From Thioglobus_C sp964448305 (GTDB lineage Bacteria > Pseudomonadota > Gammaproteobacteria > PS1 > Pseudothioglobaceae), in NCBI GenBank assembly GCA_964448305.1, contig CAYUWB010000003.1, positions 1-64,000 on the forward strand: a DNA stretch of 64,000 nucleotides, written 5' to 3'. Below are positions 33,706-43,334 of the stretch, one piece after another. A program made the position numbers and the translations under genes. Each line of letters opens with the position of its first letter. Within the stretch, counting starts at the first letter, position 1. The notes below the pieces were generated by a model. That model was given only the letters and a program-made list of their open reading frames with translations. It had not been told where the DNA came from and ran no database searches.

Positions 33706-35580
33706 ATGACTAAAAAAAATGAATTGGATTTTGACAAAGTCTTAAGTAAAAATTTAACACGAAGAGATTTTTTAAAAGGCGGCACACTAGCGTTTGGCGC
33801 ATCAGCCTTTGCTTTGTCAACTGGAACCGCATCAATGCTTGTATCGCAATCTGCTAAAGCAGGTTTTTGGCAAGGCAATGATGCTTTACTTGATTTCAAA
33901 CCTGTGTCAGCCAATATCTTGGACACAATCACAATCCCAAGCGAATTTGATTGGCATCGTGTAGTAAGTTGGGGAGATCCAATTTTTCCAAATGGATCTT
34001 GGTTTAATCATTACACACGTGGTGATGCCAAATCTCAGTCTTTAGCTTTTGGCGACAACACTGATGGTATGGATATATTTACCAAGGATAGCCGCACAAT
34101 TTTAGCTGCCAATAATGAATACATTAATAAGTCAATCTTTTATAACAATAGAGACTCAAAATTACCTGAAAATGCCGATGATATTGCAAAAGGAAAGGCG
34201 GCACACGGTGTTAGCGTTGTAGAATTGGTGCAGAAAAAAGGTAAATGGCAGGTCCAAAAAAATTCAGAGTTTAATCGTAAAATTACTGCAGACTCGCCAA
34301 TGGAAATCACTGGTCCTGCTAAAGGGCATGCATTAATGAAAACCCAAGCAGATCCAACTGGAACAAAATCTCTTGGCACTTGGAACAATTGCGGTAATGG
34401 AAAAACACCATGGGGAACTTACTTGACCTGTGAGGAAAATTTTAACGGTTATTTTTCTAGTAGCGATCCAGCACTAGAATTAACTGATGAGTTTAAGCGC
34501 TACGGCATTAAGCATAAAGATCGTGGATACGGTTGGGGACAATATGATGAACGCTTTGATATTTCTAAGCACCCAACCGAACCTAATCGTGCAGGTTTTA
34601 TTGTTGAGATTGATCCTCTTGATCCAAACTCAACACCGAAAAAACGCACTGCATTAGGTAGATTTAAGCACGAAAATGCTGAAGTTGTTGTAGCCACTAA
34701 TGGGCATGTTGTGGTGTATTTAGGTGATGATGAGCGCGGTGAATACCTCTATAAGTTTATTTCAAAAAATAAATACTCAAGGCATGAAAACAACCAAAAT
34801 ATACTGGACGATGGAGATTTATACGTAGCCAAGTTTAATGACGATGGGTCAGGAAAATGGCTGCATTTAACACCTGAGTCAACTGGTATGGCCTCTAAGG
34901 CCGAAATTTGTATCAATACAAGAATGGCAGCCTCTGCTGTTAAAGCCACTACAATGGATCGACCAGAATGGGTTGCGGCACATCCTCACAAGGCTGAAAT
35001 ATACTGTGCCTTAACAAACAACAAAAATCGTGGCATAAAACCTAATGCTGGTGGCGACGCCACCTCAGTTGATGCAGTAAACCCAAGAAAAGGAAATAAA
35101 TACGGTCAAATTGTTCGCTGGAATCCTCTTAACAATGATCACACATCAAGTCAATTTAATTGGGATTTATTTGCACTAGCTGGAAACCCTGAAGTGCATA
35201 AAAACAACTTAAAGTCTGGATCAAATAATATTACTAAATTTAACATGTTTAATTCACCTGATGGATTGAAGTTTGACTCTAAAGGTGGACTTTGGATTCA
35301 AACCGATGGCAAATACTCAAATAAAGATGACTTTGCCGGAATGGGTAATAATCAAATGTTATTGGGTAATCCAGAAACTGGAGAAATTAAACGCTTTTTA
35401 GTCGGTCCTAAAGAGTGTGAAGTGACAGGTTTGACTTGGAGTGATGATAAAAAAACCATGTTTGTTGGTATACAACACCCGGGTGAGAAGGGTTACTCTA
35501 ATTTTCCTGGCGGAGCTGGTACAGCACCTAGGTCTACCGTTATTGCAATTACACGCAAAGATGGCGGAGAAATGGGCTAA
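33706..35580 (+). CDS. phoX: PhoX-type alkaline phosphatase (Tat-exported)
   Basis: 624 aa. A twin-arginine signal (LTRRDFLKGGTLAFG, residues 17-31) directs folded export. The body is a PhoX domain: WGDPIFPNGSWFNH, NCGNGKTPWGTYLTCEENF (the Glu of the Fe-Ca site), RFKHENAEVV, and GLWIQTDGKYS with FVGIQHPGE near the end. It hydrolyses phosphate monoesters with Fe-Ca cofactors in the periplasm. Behind the Pho box and the acidic ORF; a weak hairpin follows before the next gene. Confidence 0.93.
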   Translation: MTKKNELDFDKVLSKNLTRRDFLKGGTLAFGASAFALSTGTASMLVSQSAKAGFWQGNDALLDFKPVSANILDTITIPSEFDWHRVVSWGDPIFPNGSWFNHYTRGDAKSQSLAFGDNTDGMDIFTKDSRTILAANNEYINKSIFYNNRDSKLPENADDIAKGKAAHGVSVVELVQKKGKWQVQKNSEFNRKITADSPMEITGPAKGHALMKTQADPTGTKSLGTWNNCGNGKTPWGTYLTCEENFNGYFSSSDPALELTDEFKRYGIKHKDRGYGWGQYDERFDISKHPTEPNRAGFIVEIDPLDPNSTPKKRTALGRFKHENAEVVVATNGHVVVYLGDDERGEYLYKFISKNKYSRHENNQNILDDGDLYVAKFNDDGSGKWLHLTPESTGMASKAEICINTRMAASAVKATTMDRPEWVAAHPHKAEIYCALTNNKNRGIKPNAGGDATSVDAVNPRKGNKYGQIVRWNPLNNDHTSSQFNWDLFALAGNPEVHKNNLKSGSNNITKFNMFNSPDGLKFDSKGGLWIQTDGKYSNKDDFAGMGNNQMLLGNPETGEIKRFLVGPKECEVTGLTWSDDKKTMFVGIQHPGEKGYSNFPGGAGTAPRSTVIAITRKDGGEMG

Positions 35581-35603
35581 TAGGTCTATAACTACATACA
35601 TAA

Positions 35604-35632
35604 AAAGCTGAGCTATCTTTTATCTCAGCTTT
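35604..35632 (+). terminator. Hairpin after phoX
   Basis: AAAGCTGAG, 11-nt loop, CTCAGCTTT, then ATTT. A weak terminator; some read-through to the next gene would be expected. Confidence 0.5.
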
Positions 35633-35660
35633 ATTTACAATTTTAATTAAGGAAAATGTT

Positions 35661-37214
35661 ATGAAAAAACAGATAATAACTATTGCTGCATTGGCAACAA
35701 TGAATAGTGCAGTCGCACTTGCAGATGGTAAGATTTTATTATACAAAGCAGATGGAACTTATATTGATACTGCCAATGTTGGTAATCTACCAGACAGTAT
35801 TGCTTTCTCAGCAAAGGGTAATACCATTGTTAGTGCCAATGAAGGCGAACCAAGTGATGATTATACAAACGATCCACAGGGCTCTATTAGTATTATAAAT
35901 TTAAACAACAACTACACGGTAAACAAAGTAACCACATTAGGCTTTGATACAATCAATATCCCGTTAGGTGTACGTATTAAACCTGGAGCTAGTGTTGCGA
36001 ATGATCTTGAACCTGAATATGTCACTATTAGTAAAGATGATTCAAAAGCTTGGGTTAGCTTGCAAGAGAATAATGCTATGGCCATTGTCAATCTTGACAG
36101 AAATCGGATTGATTCTGTAGTAGATTTAGGGCGTGTAGATCTGTCAACTCGACGTATTGATATTTCTGATGATGGTCTTGCCAATCCAACTAATGCACCT
36201 AAAGGATTATTTGCACTTTATCAGCCAGACACACTGGCCACATATCAGGCGTTAGGTAAAGATTATGTGGTTAGTGCTAATGAGGGGGATGATAGAGAAT
36301 ATAGTGCATGGGAAGATTACGAAAAATTAAAAAAATTAAAAAACCAATTGCCTGAAAAGTTCAAATCATTACTAAATTCAAAATCAAAAAAGTTACGCGT
36401 TCTTAAAGATATGGGATTAGAAAATGATCAATATCAGTCTTTATATTTAGCTGGAACACGATCTTTCTCTATTCGTGATGAATATGGCAATCTAGTGTTT
36501 GACTCTGGTTCAGAATTTGAAGATTACTTGGCAGAAAATATGTCAAAAAGGTTCAATACACGTGTTGACGATACTAATGATAAAGACGATATTAGAGAGT
36601 TAAAAGATGAAAATATAGCATTTGAAATGATTGGCGATACTGCTTATTTTTGGGAGGGTGTTGATGCTAGAAGTTTAAAAAAAGGAGTCGAACCAGAAGC
36701 TTTAGCGCTTGCTGATATCAACGGCAGAACGTTTGCTTATATTGGTCTTGAAAAACAAGGTGGATTTTTTGTTTATGATGTATCAAGCCCCGCTTCAAGC
36801 GAAATGATTGAGTATGTAAATGACATTGAATATAACAGTCTTCCAAGTAAATCTGGTGATTTGGCGCCTGAAGGCATGGTTACATTCGTACAAGATAGTA
36901 AACATTACTTGGCAATAGCTAATGAACTCAGCTCTACTGTATCAATCTATCGTCTGGCTAATGTAACAGGCAAGGCTACCAAAATAACCAGCCTAAAAGT
37001 AGGGGGTTTTGACCAAGGTGCAGCAGAAATTTTAGACTATTGGAACGGCCAACTATTTGTTACAAACGGAGAAACTAAAACCATCGATGTTATCAATATA
37101 GAAGATACGAGTAAACCATTTGTTTCTAGCAAGATTGATTTTTCTAAGCATGGCAGTAAGTTACAAAGTGTGAGTGTAAACCAGGCAGGTATTGTGGCAA
37201 TTTCAATTAAATAA
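35661..37214 (+). CDS. Exported choice-of-anchor-I beta-propeller protein
   Basis: 517 aa with signal peptide (ending ALA, residue 21). Family features: DSIAFSAKGNTIVSANEGEPSDDYTNDPQGS, PEYVTISKDDSKAWVSLQENNA, PEALALADINGRTFAYIGLEKQGG, and PSKSGDLAPEGM. This propeller family often occurs with alkaline phosphatases and phytase-like proteins; whether it is itself an esterase is not known. A tract of charged repeats (about 224-250, KLKKLKNQ...) is inserted. Likely in the phoX operon (80 nt downstream); ribosome site GGAAAA. Confidence 0.8.
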   Translation: MKKQIITIAALATMNSAVALADGKILLYKADGTYIDTANVGNLPDSIAFSAKGNTIVSANEGEPSDDYTNDPQGSISIINLNNNYTVNKVTTLGFDTINIPLGVRIKPGASVANDLEPEYVTISKDDSKAWVSLQENNAMAIVNLDRNRIDSVVDLGRVDLSTRRIDISDDGLANPTNAPKGLFALYQPDTLATYQALGKDYVVSANEGDDREYSAWEDYEKLKKLKNQLPEKFKSLLNSKSKKLRVLKDMGLENDQYQSLYLAGTRSFSIRDEYGNLVFDSGSEFEDYLAENMSKRFNTRVDDTNDKDDIRELKDENIAFEMIGDTAYFWEGVDARSLKKGVEPEALALADINGRTFAYIGLEKQGGFFVYDVSSPASSEMIEYVNDIEYNSLPSKSGDLAPEGMVTFVQDSKHYLAIANELSSTVSIYRLANVTGKATKITSLKVGGFDQGAAEILDYWNGQLFVTNGETKTIDVINIEDTSKPFVSSKIDFSKHGSKLQSVSVNQAGIVAISIK

Positions 37215-37237
37215 GAGGTATTATTTATTTTGAACTA

Positions 37238-37266
37238 AAAGCGCAGAGAAACCTGCGCTTTTTTTT
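37238..37266 (+). terminator. Rho-independent terminator
   Basis: AAAGCGCAG, loop AGAAAC, CTGCGCTTT, then a T-run. It ends the phoX operon and touches the ppx stop codon. Confidence 0.9.
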
Positions 37267-38773
37267 ATGTCATTTTATCAAAATAAATCAGTTCAAATCC
37301 ATATTTTGAAAGTGTGGTTGCTTCTATCTCTAAATCTAATTGGGTAAGCGTATGCTTGTTAATCCAATCTACATCAAAAAATAACATGATTTGATTATCT
37401 TTAGCGCTGACAGTTGGTAATTTATGGTTGTTTCTATCTCTAAACAGTAATACCGATATTCTCAAGATAATAATCAAACGATATAGAATTATTGTATTTT
37501 TTGTCATTTGAAAGCTGTCGATTAATGTTTCAGGTATTTTCTTCTTATGTGAAAGAATCAATAAAGCCAATATTTGCTGTTCTGTTTGTGAAAACCCTGC
37601 CATATCAGTATTTTCTATTAAGTATGCAGAATGTTTTTGAATGCGTTTATGAGATATAGTGCTGCCGATTTCGTGAAGAAGTGCCGACCAATAAAGCAAT
37701 TTTCTACAATCAAAGCTTGAACTGCTTATACTCCAACTGCCTGAAACCTGATCATAAAATGCAATTGACGCTTTTGCAACGTTTTTTAGGTGGGTTATGT
37801 CTTGATTGTATTTACTTAAAATCCCCTTAACGGTTTTTTCACGTACATCTTCTTTTTCTATGCGACCAATCATTTCATAGATTAACCCTTCTCTCAAAGA
37901 GTAAGAAGAGGTGAACATTTTATTGATTTTAAGAGATTTAAATGCTGCATATAGCACTGCAAAGCCACCTAATATTACAGGAATTCTATTCTTTTTTAAA
38001 CCGTGTATATTAATCTGATCCACATGTTCAAAATATAACAAGGCCTGTTTTATTTTTTTTAAATCTTCAAAAGTAATGGGCGATAATTTACCGTGAAGTT
38101 CACGCACAATACTGGTAATTGATTTGATTGTACCTGATGATCCAATAGCAACATTCCAATGACTTGAGTTTATTTTTTCCTTGTGTGGCAATAGCTTTAA
38201 TTGACAATGTTGGATCGCTTTATTGAGTCGCTTTTGGTTGATACAACCATCGGGAAAAAACTTATTGGTAATGGTTACGCAACCCATTTCTAAACTATTT
38301 AAGCTGCCTTGTTCAAAATGCCTGCCAACAATAAATTCTGTTGATCCGCCACCAATATCAATCACTAATCTTTTGTCATGCTCATCTTCTAGGCTATGAG
38401 AAACACCCAGGTATATCAGTCTTGCCTCTTCAAAGCCTGATATGACTTCTATATCATGATCCAGAGCTTTTGAGGCTTGCTTGATAAACTCACCACTTTT
38501 TGACAAACTTCTTAATGTATTAGTGCCAACAATCCTAATATTTTTCTTTGGCACTGTTTTTAGTCGCTGAGAGAAGCGCTCTAAACACTCTAAAGCTTTT
38601 CTTCTTACAGAATCTGAAAGTCTATTTTTTTTATCAAGTCCACTTGCAAGACGAACAACTTCAACATGCTTATCCACAACTTTGATTTGATGATGTGCAT
38701 ATTCCACAACAATAAGGTGGAAGCTATTCGACCCAAGATCAATTGCAGCATAATAATTAGACTTAGTACTCAT
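37265..38773 (-). CDS. ppx: Exopolyphosphatase / pppGpp phosphohydrolase
   Basis: 502 aa, Ppx/GppA family. ASKHA ATPase-like core with AAIDLGSNSFHLIVVEY, RLVIDIGGGSTEFIVG, EVISGFEEARLIYLG, and AIGSSGTIKSI; a C-terminal HD-like helical domain (LHEIGSTISHKRIQKHSAYL). It releases phosphate from polyphosphate chains. Divergent from ppk with a 144-nt gap; no Pho box is recognisable in its own direction. Ppx and GppA cannot be told apart by eye, but the ppk neighbour favours Ppx. Confidence 0.92.
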   Translation of the reverse strand: MSTKSNYYAAIDLGSNSFHLIVVEYAHHQIKVVDKHVEVVRLASGLDKKNRLSDSVRRKALECLERFSQRLKTVPKKNIRIVGTNTLRSLSKSGEFIKQASKALDHDIEVISGFEEARLIYLGVSHSLEDEHDKRLVIDIGGGSTEFIVGRHFEQGSLNSLEMGCVTITNKFFPDGCINQKRLNKAIQHCQLKLLPHKEKINSSHWNVAIGSSGTIKSITSIVRELHGKLSPITFEDLKKIKQALLYFEHVDQINIHGLKKNRIPVILGGFAVLYAAFKSLKINKMFTSSYSLREGLIYEMIGRIEKEDVREKTVKGILSKYNQDITHLKNVAKASIAFYDQVSGSWSISSSSFDCRKLLYWSALLHEIGSTISHKRIQKHSAYLIENTDMAGFSQTEQQILALLILSHKKKIPETLIDSFQMTKNTIILYRLIIILRISVLLFRDRNNHKLPTVSAKDNQIMLFFDVDWINKHTLTQLDLEIEATTLSKYGFELIYFDKMT

Positions 38774-38855
38774 ACAACGTTTAACAGATTGTTTTTCTCT
38801 ACAGTATAGTTATATTTGTTTGTTTTTAACTAATTCAATTCAAAAACATTGATGA

Positions 38856-38889
38856 CTGTAACATTTATGTAATAGAGTTTACTTAAAAT
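38856..38889 (+). promoter_or_regulatory. Pho box and promoter for ppk
   Basis: CTGTAAC (38856-38862), ATTT, ATGTAAT (38867-38873), 10 nt, TAAAAT as -10 (38884-38889). Closest to the consensus, with the pstS and aquaporin boxes. Confidence 0.85.
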
Positions 38890-38917
38890 TAATTAATTAA
38901 CTTTACCAATTTTGTAT

Positions 38918-40999
38918 ATGGATAACCAATTTATTAATCGCGAATGTAGCATGCTAGAATTCAACTCAAGGGTGTTGGAAAGGGCGAGAAATCATCAACT
39001 ACCGATCCTCGAAAGACTTAGATATCTTTGTATTTCAAGTGGCAACATGGATGAATTTTTTGAAGTTCGAATTGCGCTATTAAAGGAAATGGATAAAACT
39101 AGTGGTCTATTAACAGTACCTGACCAAATGCCTCCTGCCAAAGTTTTAGAAAACTTATATAAAAAAACTCATCAATTAATCTCTGAACAATACGAGGTAT
39201 TAAATGACATAATTACTCCAGAGCTTGATAAAAATGACATCCACATCTCCCATCGAGATGAGTGGAATGAAGAGCAAAAACAATGGGCTGAGCGGTTTTT
39301 TAAAGAAAATTTAGCGCCAGTATTAAGCCCAGTGGGTGTTGATCCTGCGCATCCTTTTCCCAAAGTTGCCAACTCAGCATTGCACTTTTTGATTACATTA
39401 AAAGGTCAAGATGCTTTTGGCAGATCAATCAAGAACGCTGTACTTCAAGTGCCGAGATCGTTACCAAGAGTCATTGAAATTCCAGAAGATATCCGACAAT
39501 ACAAATACAATTTTGCGTTTTTATCAACTATTATTCATGCGCATATAGATAAGATATTTCCGGGAATGAAAGTAACGGGTTGTTTTCAATTTCGACTAAC
39601 CAGAAATACTAATTTATTTTTAGACGAAGAGACAACTCACGACTTATTGCCAACTATTCAAGATGAATTACACACTAGAGGTTTTGGCGACGAAGTTAGG
39701 CTTGAGATTGTTGATCAAGCACCCGATAATGCAATTGATTTTTTACTTGAGCAATTTAATCTAAATGAAAACGACTTGTATCGAGTTAACGGACCAGTTA
39801 ATCTTTATCGTCTGTCTTCGATTGTGGATCTAGTTCAAGACTACACACTAAAGTTTAAGCCATTTAGGCAAAAACTGCCTAGCGTATTGTATGCTTGTGG
39901 TGCAAGACAGAAAAAACAATCTATGACAGGCTCAATTTTTAACTGTATTAAACAAGCAAAACAGATACTTTTGCATCATCCATATCACTCGTTTTTTCCA
40001 GTTTTGGAGCTATTAAGACAAAGTGCAAAAGACAGTAAAGTGTTGGCGATACGTATGACACTCTATCGTACCGGTGCCAGCTCTCCAATTGTTGATCATT
40101 TAGAATTGGCGTCACGCTCTGGAAAAGAGGTAACTGTTATCATTGAACTTAAAGCAAGATTCGATGAAGATGACAACATCTCTGTAGCCAAACGCTTGCA
40201 ACGTGCTGGCGCAAAAGTTGTTTATGGTGTCATGGATCACAAGACACATGCAAAGATGCTACTGGTTATAAGAAAAGAGCGGAATAAGCTTAAATACTAC
40301 CACCATATGGGTACTGGCAACTATCATAATGTCACTGCAAAAATATACACTGATATTGGCATTCTTTCAAATGATAAGGCAATTGGTAAGGATATCTATA
40401 AAATTTTCCAGCAATTAACCTCATTGGTTTCAACTAAAGGACTTGAAAAATTATTGCAATCCCCATTTACACTTAAAAAAGGCATTATCAATAAAATTAA
40501 TAGAGAAATCGAACATGCCAAAAATGACAAACCTGCACGTATTATTGGAAAAATGAACGGCCTACAAGAGCCCGATGTTATCAATGCTCTTTATGACGCT
40601 TCAAAAGCTGGTGTTAAAGTTGATTTAATTGTTCGAGGTATTTGCTGCCTAAGGCCCGGCGTTAAAGGATTAAGCGAAAATATTACCGTACGTTCAATTA
40701 TTGGTCGTTTTTTAGAGCATCCACGAATTTATTATTTTCAAAATGATGATGACAATGAACTTTGGTGTTCAAGTGCTGATTTAATGCATAGAAATCTGAA
40801 TAGACGTATTGAAACAGCGTTTCCAGTTGAAAACCTTGATATTAAAAAACGGATTATTGAGGAAGATCTTAATTATTTCTTAAAAGATAATTCTGAAGCG
40901 TGGTTGTTAAATTCAGATTCGACTTATACGCACTTGCAGCCAAAAAATAATGAAAAATTATTTAGCGCCCAGCAAACACTTATCAATAAGTATCGTTAG
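38918..40999 (+). CDS. ppk: Polyphosphate kinase 1
   Basis: 693 aa from the ATG at 38918 (the TTG six bases earlier is unlikely). It polymerises the ATP gamma-phosphate into polyphosphate. N-terminal FINRECSMLEFNSRVLERA, the phosphoacceptor histidine region YYHHMGTGNYHNVTAK, the second catalytic motif EHPRIYYFQND, and the end TYTHLQPKN. Four-domain length is normal. Behind its own Pho box, so storage is turned on while phosphate is scarce and when it returns. Confidence 0.97.
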   Translation: MDNQFINRECSMLEFNSRVLERARNHQLPILERLRYLCISSGNMDEFFEVRIALLKEMDKTSGLLTVPDQMPPAKVLENLYKKTHQLISEQYEVLNDIITPELDKNDIHISHRDEWNEEQKQWAERFFKENLAPVLSPVGVDPAHPFPKVANSALHFLITLKGQDAFGRSIKNAVLQVPRSLPRVIEIPEDIRQYKYNFAFLSTIIHAHIDKIFPGMKVTGCFQFRLTRNTNLFLDEETTHDLLPTIQDELHTRGFGDEVRLEIVDQAPDNAIDFLLEQFNLNENDLYRVNGPVNLYRLSSIVDLVQDYTLKFKPFRQKLPSVLYACGARQKKQSMTGSIFNCIKQAKQILLHHPYHSFFPVLELLRQSAKDSKVLAIRMTLYRTGASSPIVDHLELASRSGKEVTVIIELKARFDEDDNISVAKRLQRAGAKVVYGVMDHKTHAKMLLVIRKERNKLKYYHHMGTGNYHNVTAKIYTDIGILSNDKAIGKDIYKIFQQLTSLVSTKGLEKLLQSPFTLKKGIINKINREIEHAKNDKPARIIGKMNGLQEPDVINALYDASKAGVKVDLIVRGICCLRPGVKGLSENITVRSIIGRFLEHPRIYYFQNDDDNELWCSSADLMHRNLNRRIETAFPVENLDIKKRIIEEDLNYFLKDNSEAWLLNSDSTYTHLQPKNNEKLFSAQQTLINKYR

Positions 41000-41041
41000 A
41001 CACTAATTATAATAAATTAAGTTACGCTGATTGTTTTTAGA

Positions 41042-42766
41042 TCAACCTTTTTTGTGTGCTTCAATGTAACGCTGTCTTTTTTTAGGCTTAATTTTATCGA
41101 CGTTAACTAAAATTAAGCCATCGATACAATTAGAAAACTTTGGATCAATATTAAAATCTAAAAATTCAACACCACCTGTTTCACATAACTCGGTGTACTG
41201 TTTATATAAAGTAGGTACTTTAACCCCTAACTCGTTTAGTTGGGTGCTTAGCTGTTTAAAATTTTCTTTATAATCTTGGGAGGTATAACTCTTTTTATCC
41301 TTCATCTTAGTGGTTGACACGTAAGGGGTTTTTGCTATTGCCAGTTGCGCCTTTGCTGGAAATTGTGACTGATAAAAATTTACAATTAAATCTTTAGCGT
41401 TGTCCGGATAGCTGTTTGATAAACTAACAGGGCCAAACATGTATTTATATTGAGGATTTTCCAGTAAATAAGCACCAATACCATACCAAAGGTAATCCAA
41501 ACCTCTCAACCCCCAATAGCGTGGCTGAATAAAGCTCCTGCCCAATTCAATTGAGTTGCGAATATACGGCATAAAAGCATCCTCCATATCAAACAAAGTA
41601 TTTGAATACAAGCCAGCTATACCTTTATTGCTAATAATCTTGTCACATTCACCGATACGATATGCGCCAACAATCTCTAGATCATCTTCATCCCACAGTA
41701 CAATATGTCGATAGTAGCGATCATACACATCAACATCAATTCGATTTCCCGTACCTTCATCTACCATTCTAAATGAGAGTTCCCTAAGTCGTCCAATTTC
41801 TTTCATTACACGAGGAAAACCATCATAATCAAGTATGAATATCTTTTTTCCATCTTGGGTTTGGCCTAATAAATTTGCCTGCTTCAGTTCTTTTTTAAGG
41901 GTTTTCTTGTCCATTGGATGAGTAATGGATTGCTCTGTATCAAACAAATTCTTGGTATTTTTTTTTGACAGCAAGTACACTTGCTTACGTATCATTTTTG
42001 TTTTTTTCTTTTTCGACAGATCTAGCAACTTAAGTGTTTTATGTGAGATTAAATTTCCAACTCTTAAGTGCATATTTTGGTGGTTTTTATTAAACATTTC
42101 ATGCGCTAACATTGCTGTTCCAAAGGGCTTAAATAGTGTTGAAATTGAGTAAAACATTGCTGAATTTTTAGCATTAATATTGATTGGAACAATAGGGGCT
42201 TTGGCTTTCTTAGAAAAATGTAAGAAACCAGTTTGCCATTTGCCATCTTTAACGCCATTAGGGCGAATTCTTGATACTTCACCTGCAGGAAACACTATCA
42301 CCAGTCCATCTTGCTCTAAAAATTCAAGAATTTGTTTATAGGCTGTCTTGTAGTTTATCTTTTTACTCATATTGTCTAGCGGAATAAAAAAATCTCTTAA
42401 CGGTTTAATACTATAGAGCAATTCGTTTGTAACAATCTTAACATCTGGTCTAATTTCTTTTACAAATTTTAATAAGGCCAAACCATCAAGTGAGCCAATA
42501 GGGTGGTTTGCAACAACTATGGTTCGACCATATACAGGGATATTCTCTCTGTCTTTGTTAGAAACAGAATATGAAAAATCAAAATATTCTAAAATTGATT
42601 CTAAAAATTCTAAACCCTTTAAATGCTGATGTGTTTGAATAAATTGATTGATTTCGTCTTCGTGTGTCAAAATTTTGAGCAATTTTATTGCTTGTTTTGA
42701 GAAAAGATTATTGTTTTTATCCAACTCTGGAAAATGTTGAAAAATTTGTTTTTCTAGATCAATCAT
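41042..42766 (-). CDS. OlsF-like bifunctional acyltransferase (ornithine lipid synthesis)
   Basis: 574 aa fusion. Residues about 1-270 are a PlsC-like acyltransferase (VANHPIGSLDGLAL with the HPxGxxD box at 88-94, VFPAGEVSR at 159-166). Residues about 300-480 are an OlsB/hemolysin-like GNAT N-acyltransferase (LRELSFRMVDEGTG, YRIGECDKI, RYWGLRGLDYLWYGIG). OlsF makes phosphorus-free ornithine lipid alone by acylating ornithine and then the hydroxyacyl chain. Convergent with ppk (42-nt gap). No Pho box could be recognised in its own leader, although its neighbours suggest Pho control. Confidence 0.85.
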   Translation of the reverse strand: MIDLEKQIFQHFPELDKNNNLFSKQAIKLLKILTHEDEINQFIQTHQHLKGLEFLESILEYFDFSYSVSNKDRENIPVYGRTIVVANHPIGSLDGLALLKFVKEIRPDVKIVTNELLYSIKPLRDFFIPLDNMSKKINYKTAYKQILEFLEQDGLVIVFPAGEVSRIRPNGVKDGKWQTGFLHFSKKAKAPIVPININAKNSAMFYSISTLFKPFGTAMLAHEMFNKNHQNMHLRVGNLISHKTLKLLDLSKKKKTKMIRKQVYLLSKKNTKNLFDTEQSITHPMDKKTLKKELKQANLLGQTQDGKKIFILDYDGFPRVMKEIGRLRELSFRMVDEGTGNRIDVDVYDRYYRHIVLWDEDDLEIVGAYRIGECDKIISNKGIAGLYSNTLFDMEDAFMPYIRNSIELGRSFIQPRYWGLRGLDYLWYGIGAYLLENPQYKYMFGPVSLSNSYPDNAKDLIVNFYQSQFPAKAQLAIAKTPYVSTTKMKDKKSYTSQDYKENFKQLSTQLNELGVKVPTLYKQYTELCETGGVEFLDFNIDPKFSNCIDGLILVNVDKIKPKKRQRYIEAHKKG

Positions 42767-43094
42767 AATTGCTGCTTTTTATACAATAAAAGGGTTGCAA
42801 CCATAGCTGTCAAAATAAGGGAGGGAGAAGCTTGCATGGTTGCGACGAAAATCTATTATATTGGTTTGATAAAATAGCAACTATGTCAATGAGTTTTTGT
42901 AATCAATTTGAAACACTTTTATTTAATAAAAGAAATTATTAAAAGCCTTTGTATTGGTGTTTGTAAGTGTAATAAGACTAACTTTCGCATTGACCGCAAA
43001 CGATATAGTGACGAAATCACTAACTGGATAAACTATTTTAAAAAGATGCGCTGGGCGATTTTAAAAAATTTAACAAAAAGAGAGGTTGATGAAC
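42767..43094. other. Non-coding stretch between olsF-like gene and ibaG, with a hairpin
   Basis: Holds an 11-bp inverted repeat, GTTGCAACCAT (42794-42804) and ATGGTTGCGAC (42836-42846), pairing fully with one G-U in plus-strand RNA, around a 31-nt purine-rich loop (AAGGGAGGGAGAAG). A plus-strand 72-codon frame (42908-43126) has a TTG start, no ribosome site and overlaps ibaG, so I do not call it. Nothing else is evident. Confidence 0.5.
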
Positions 43095-43325
43095 TTAGCT
43101 TGCCTCAGCAGGGGTTCTGGCTTTAATGCTTAAAGCGTGTAATTCACCGCTATCAATATTTGATCTGACAGCCGCTAAAACCATTTTTTGACGTGCTAAT
43201 AATGACATACCTTCAAAAGTCGGTGAGATTACTGTTGTTGAACAATTACAACCGTCCCCCTCCATGGTAACAATTGCATCATCGATTGCACTTTCTAATT
43301 TAGCTTGTATTTCTTGTAAAGTCAT
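43095..43325 (-). CDS. ibaG: BolA-family protein (IbaG type)
   Basis: 76 aa. Stress and iron-sulfur-linked BolA fold: LQEIQAKLESAIDDAIV, FEGMSLLARQKMVLAAV, and the C-terminal HALSIKARTP with the conserved histidine that, with a glutaredoxin, holds a 2Fe-2S cluster. It has a Cys pair (GCNCS) in the loop. In E. coli ibaG lies between mlaB and murA; here it is 10 nt after phoU and probably in the pst operon. Confidence 0.9.
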   Translation of the reverse strand: MTLQEIQAKLESAIDDAIVTMEGDGCNCSTTVISPTFEGMSLLARQKMVLAAVRSNIDSGELHALSIKARTPAEAS

Positions 43326-43334
43326 TATGTTTTT

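Noticed and set aside
42767..42907. Pho box before the olsF-like gene
   Set aside because: TTTGACAGCTATGGTTGCA has roughly the right spacing, but the 7-mers do not match the TGTAA pattern of the other five.
42908..43126. 72-codon plus-strand frame between the olsF-like gene and ibaG
   Set aside because: TTG start, no ribosome site, overlaps the ibaG 3' end on the other strand, no recognisable domain.
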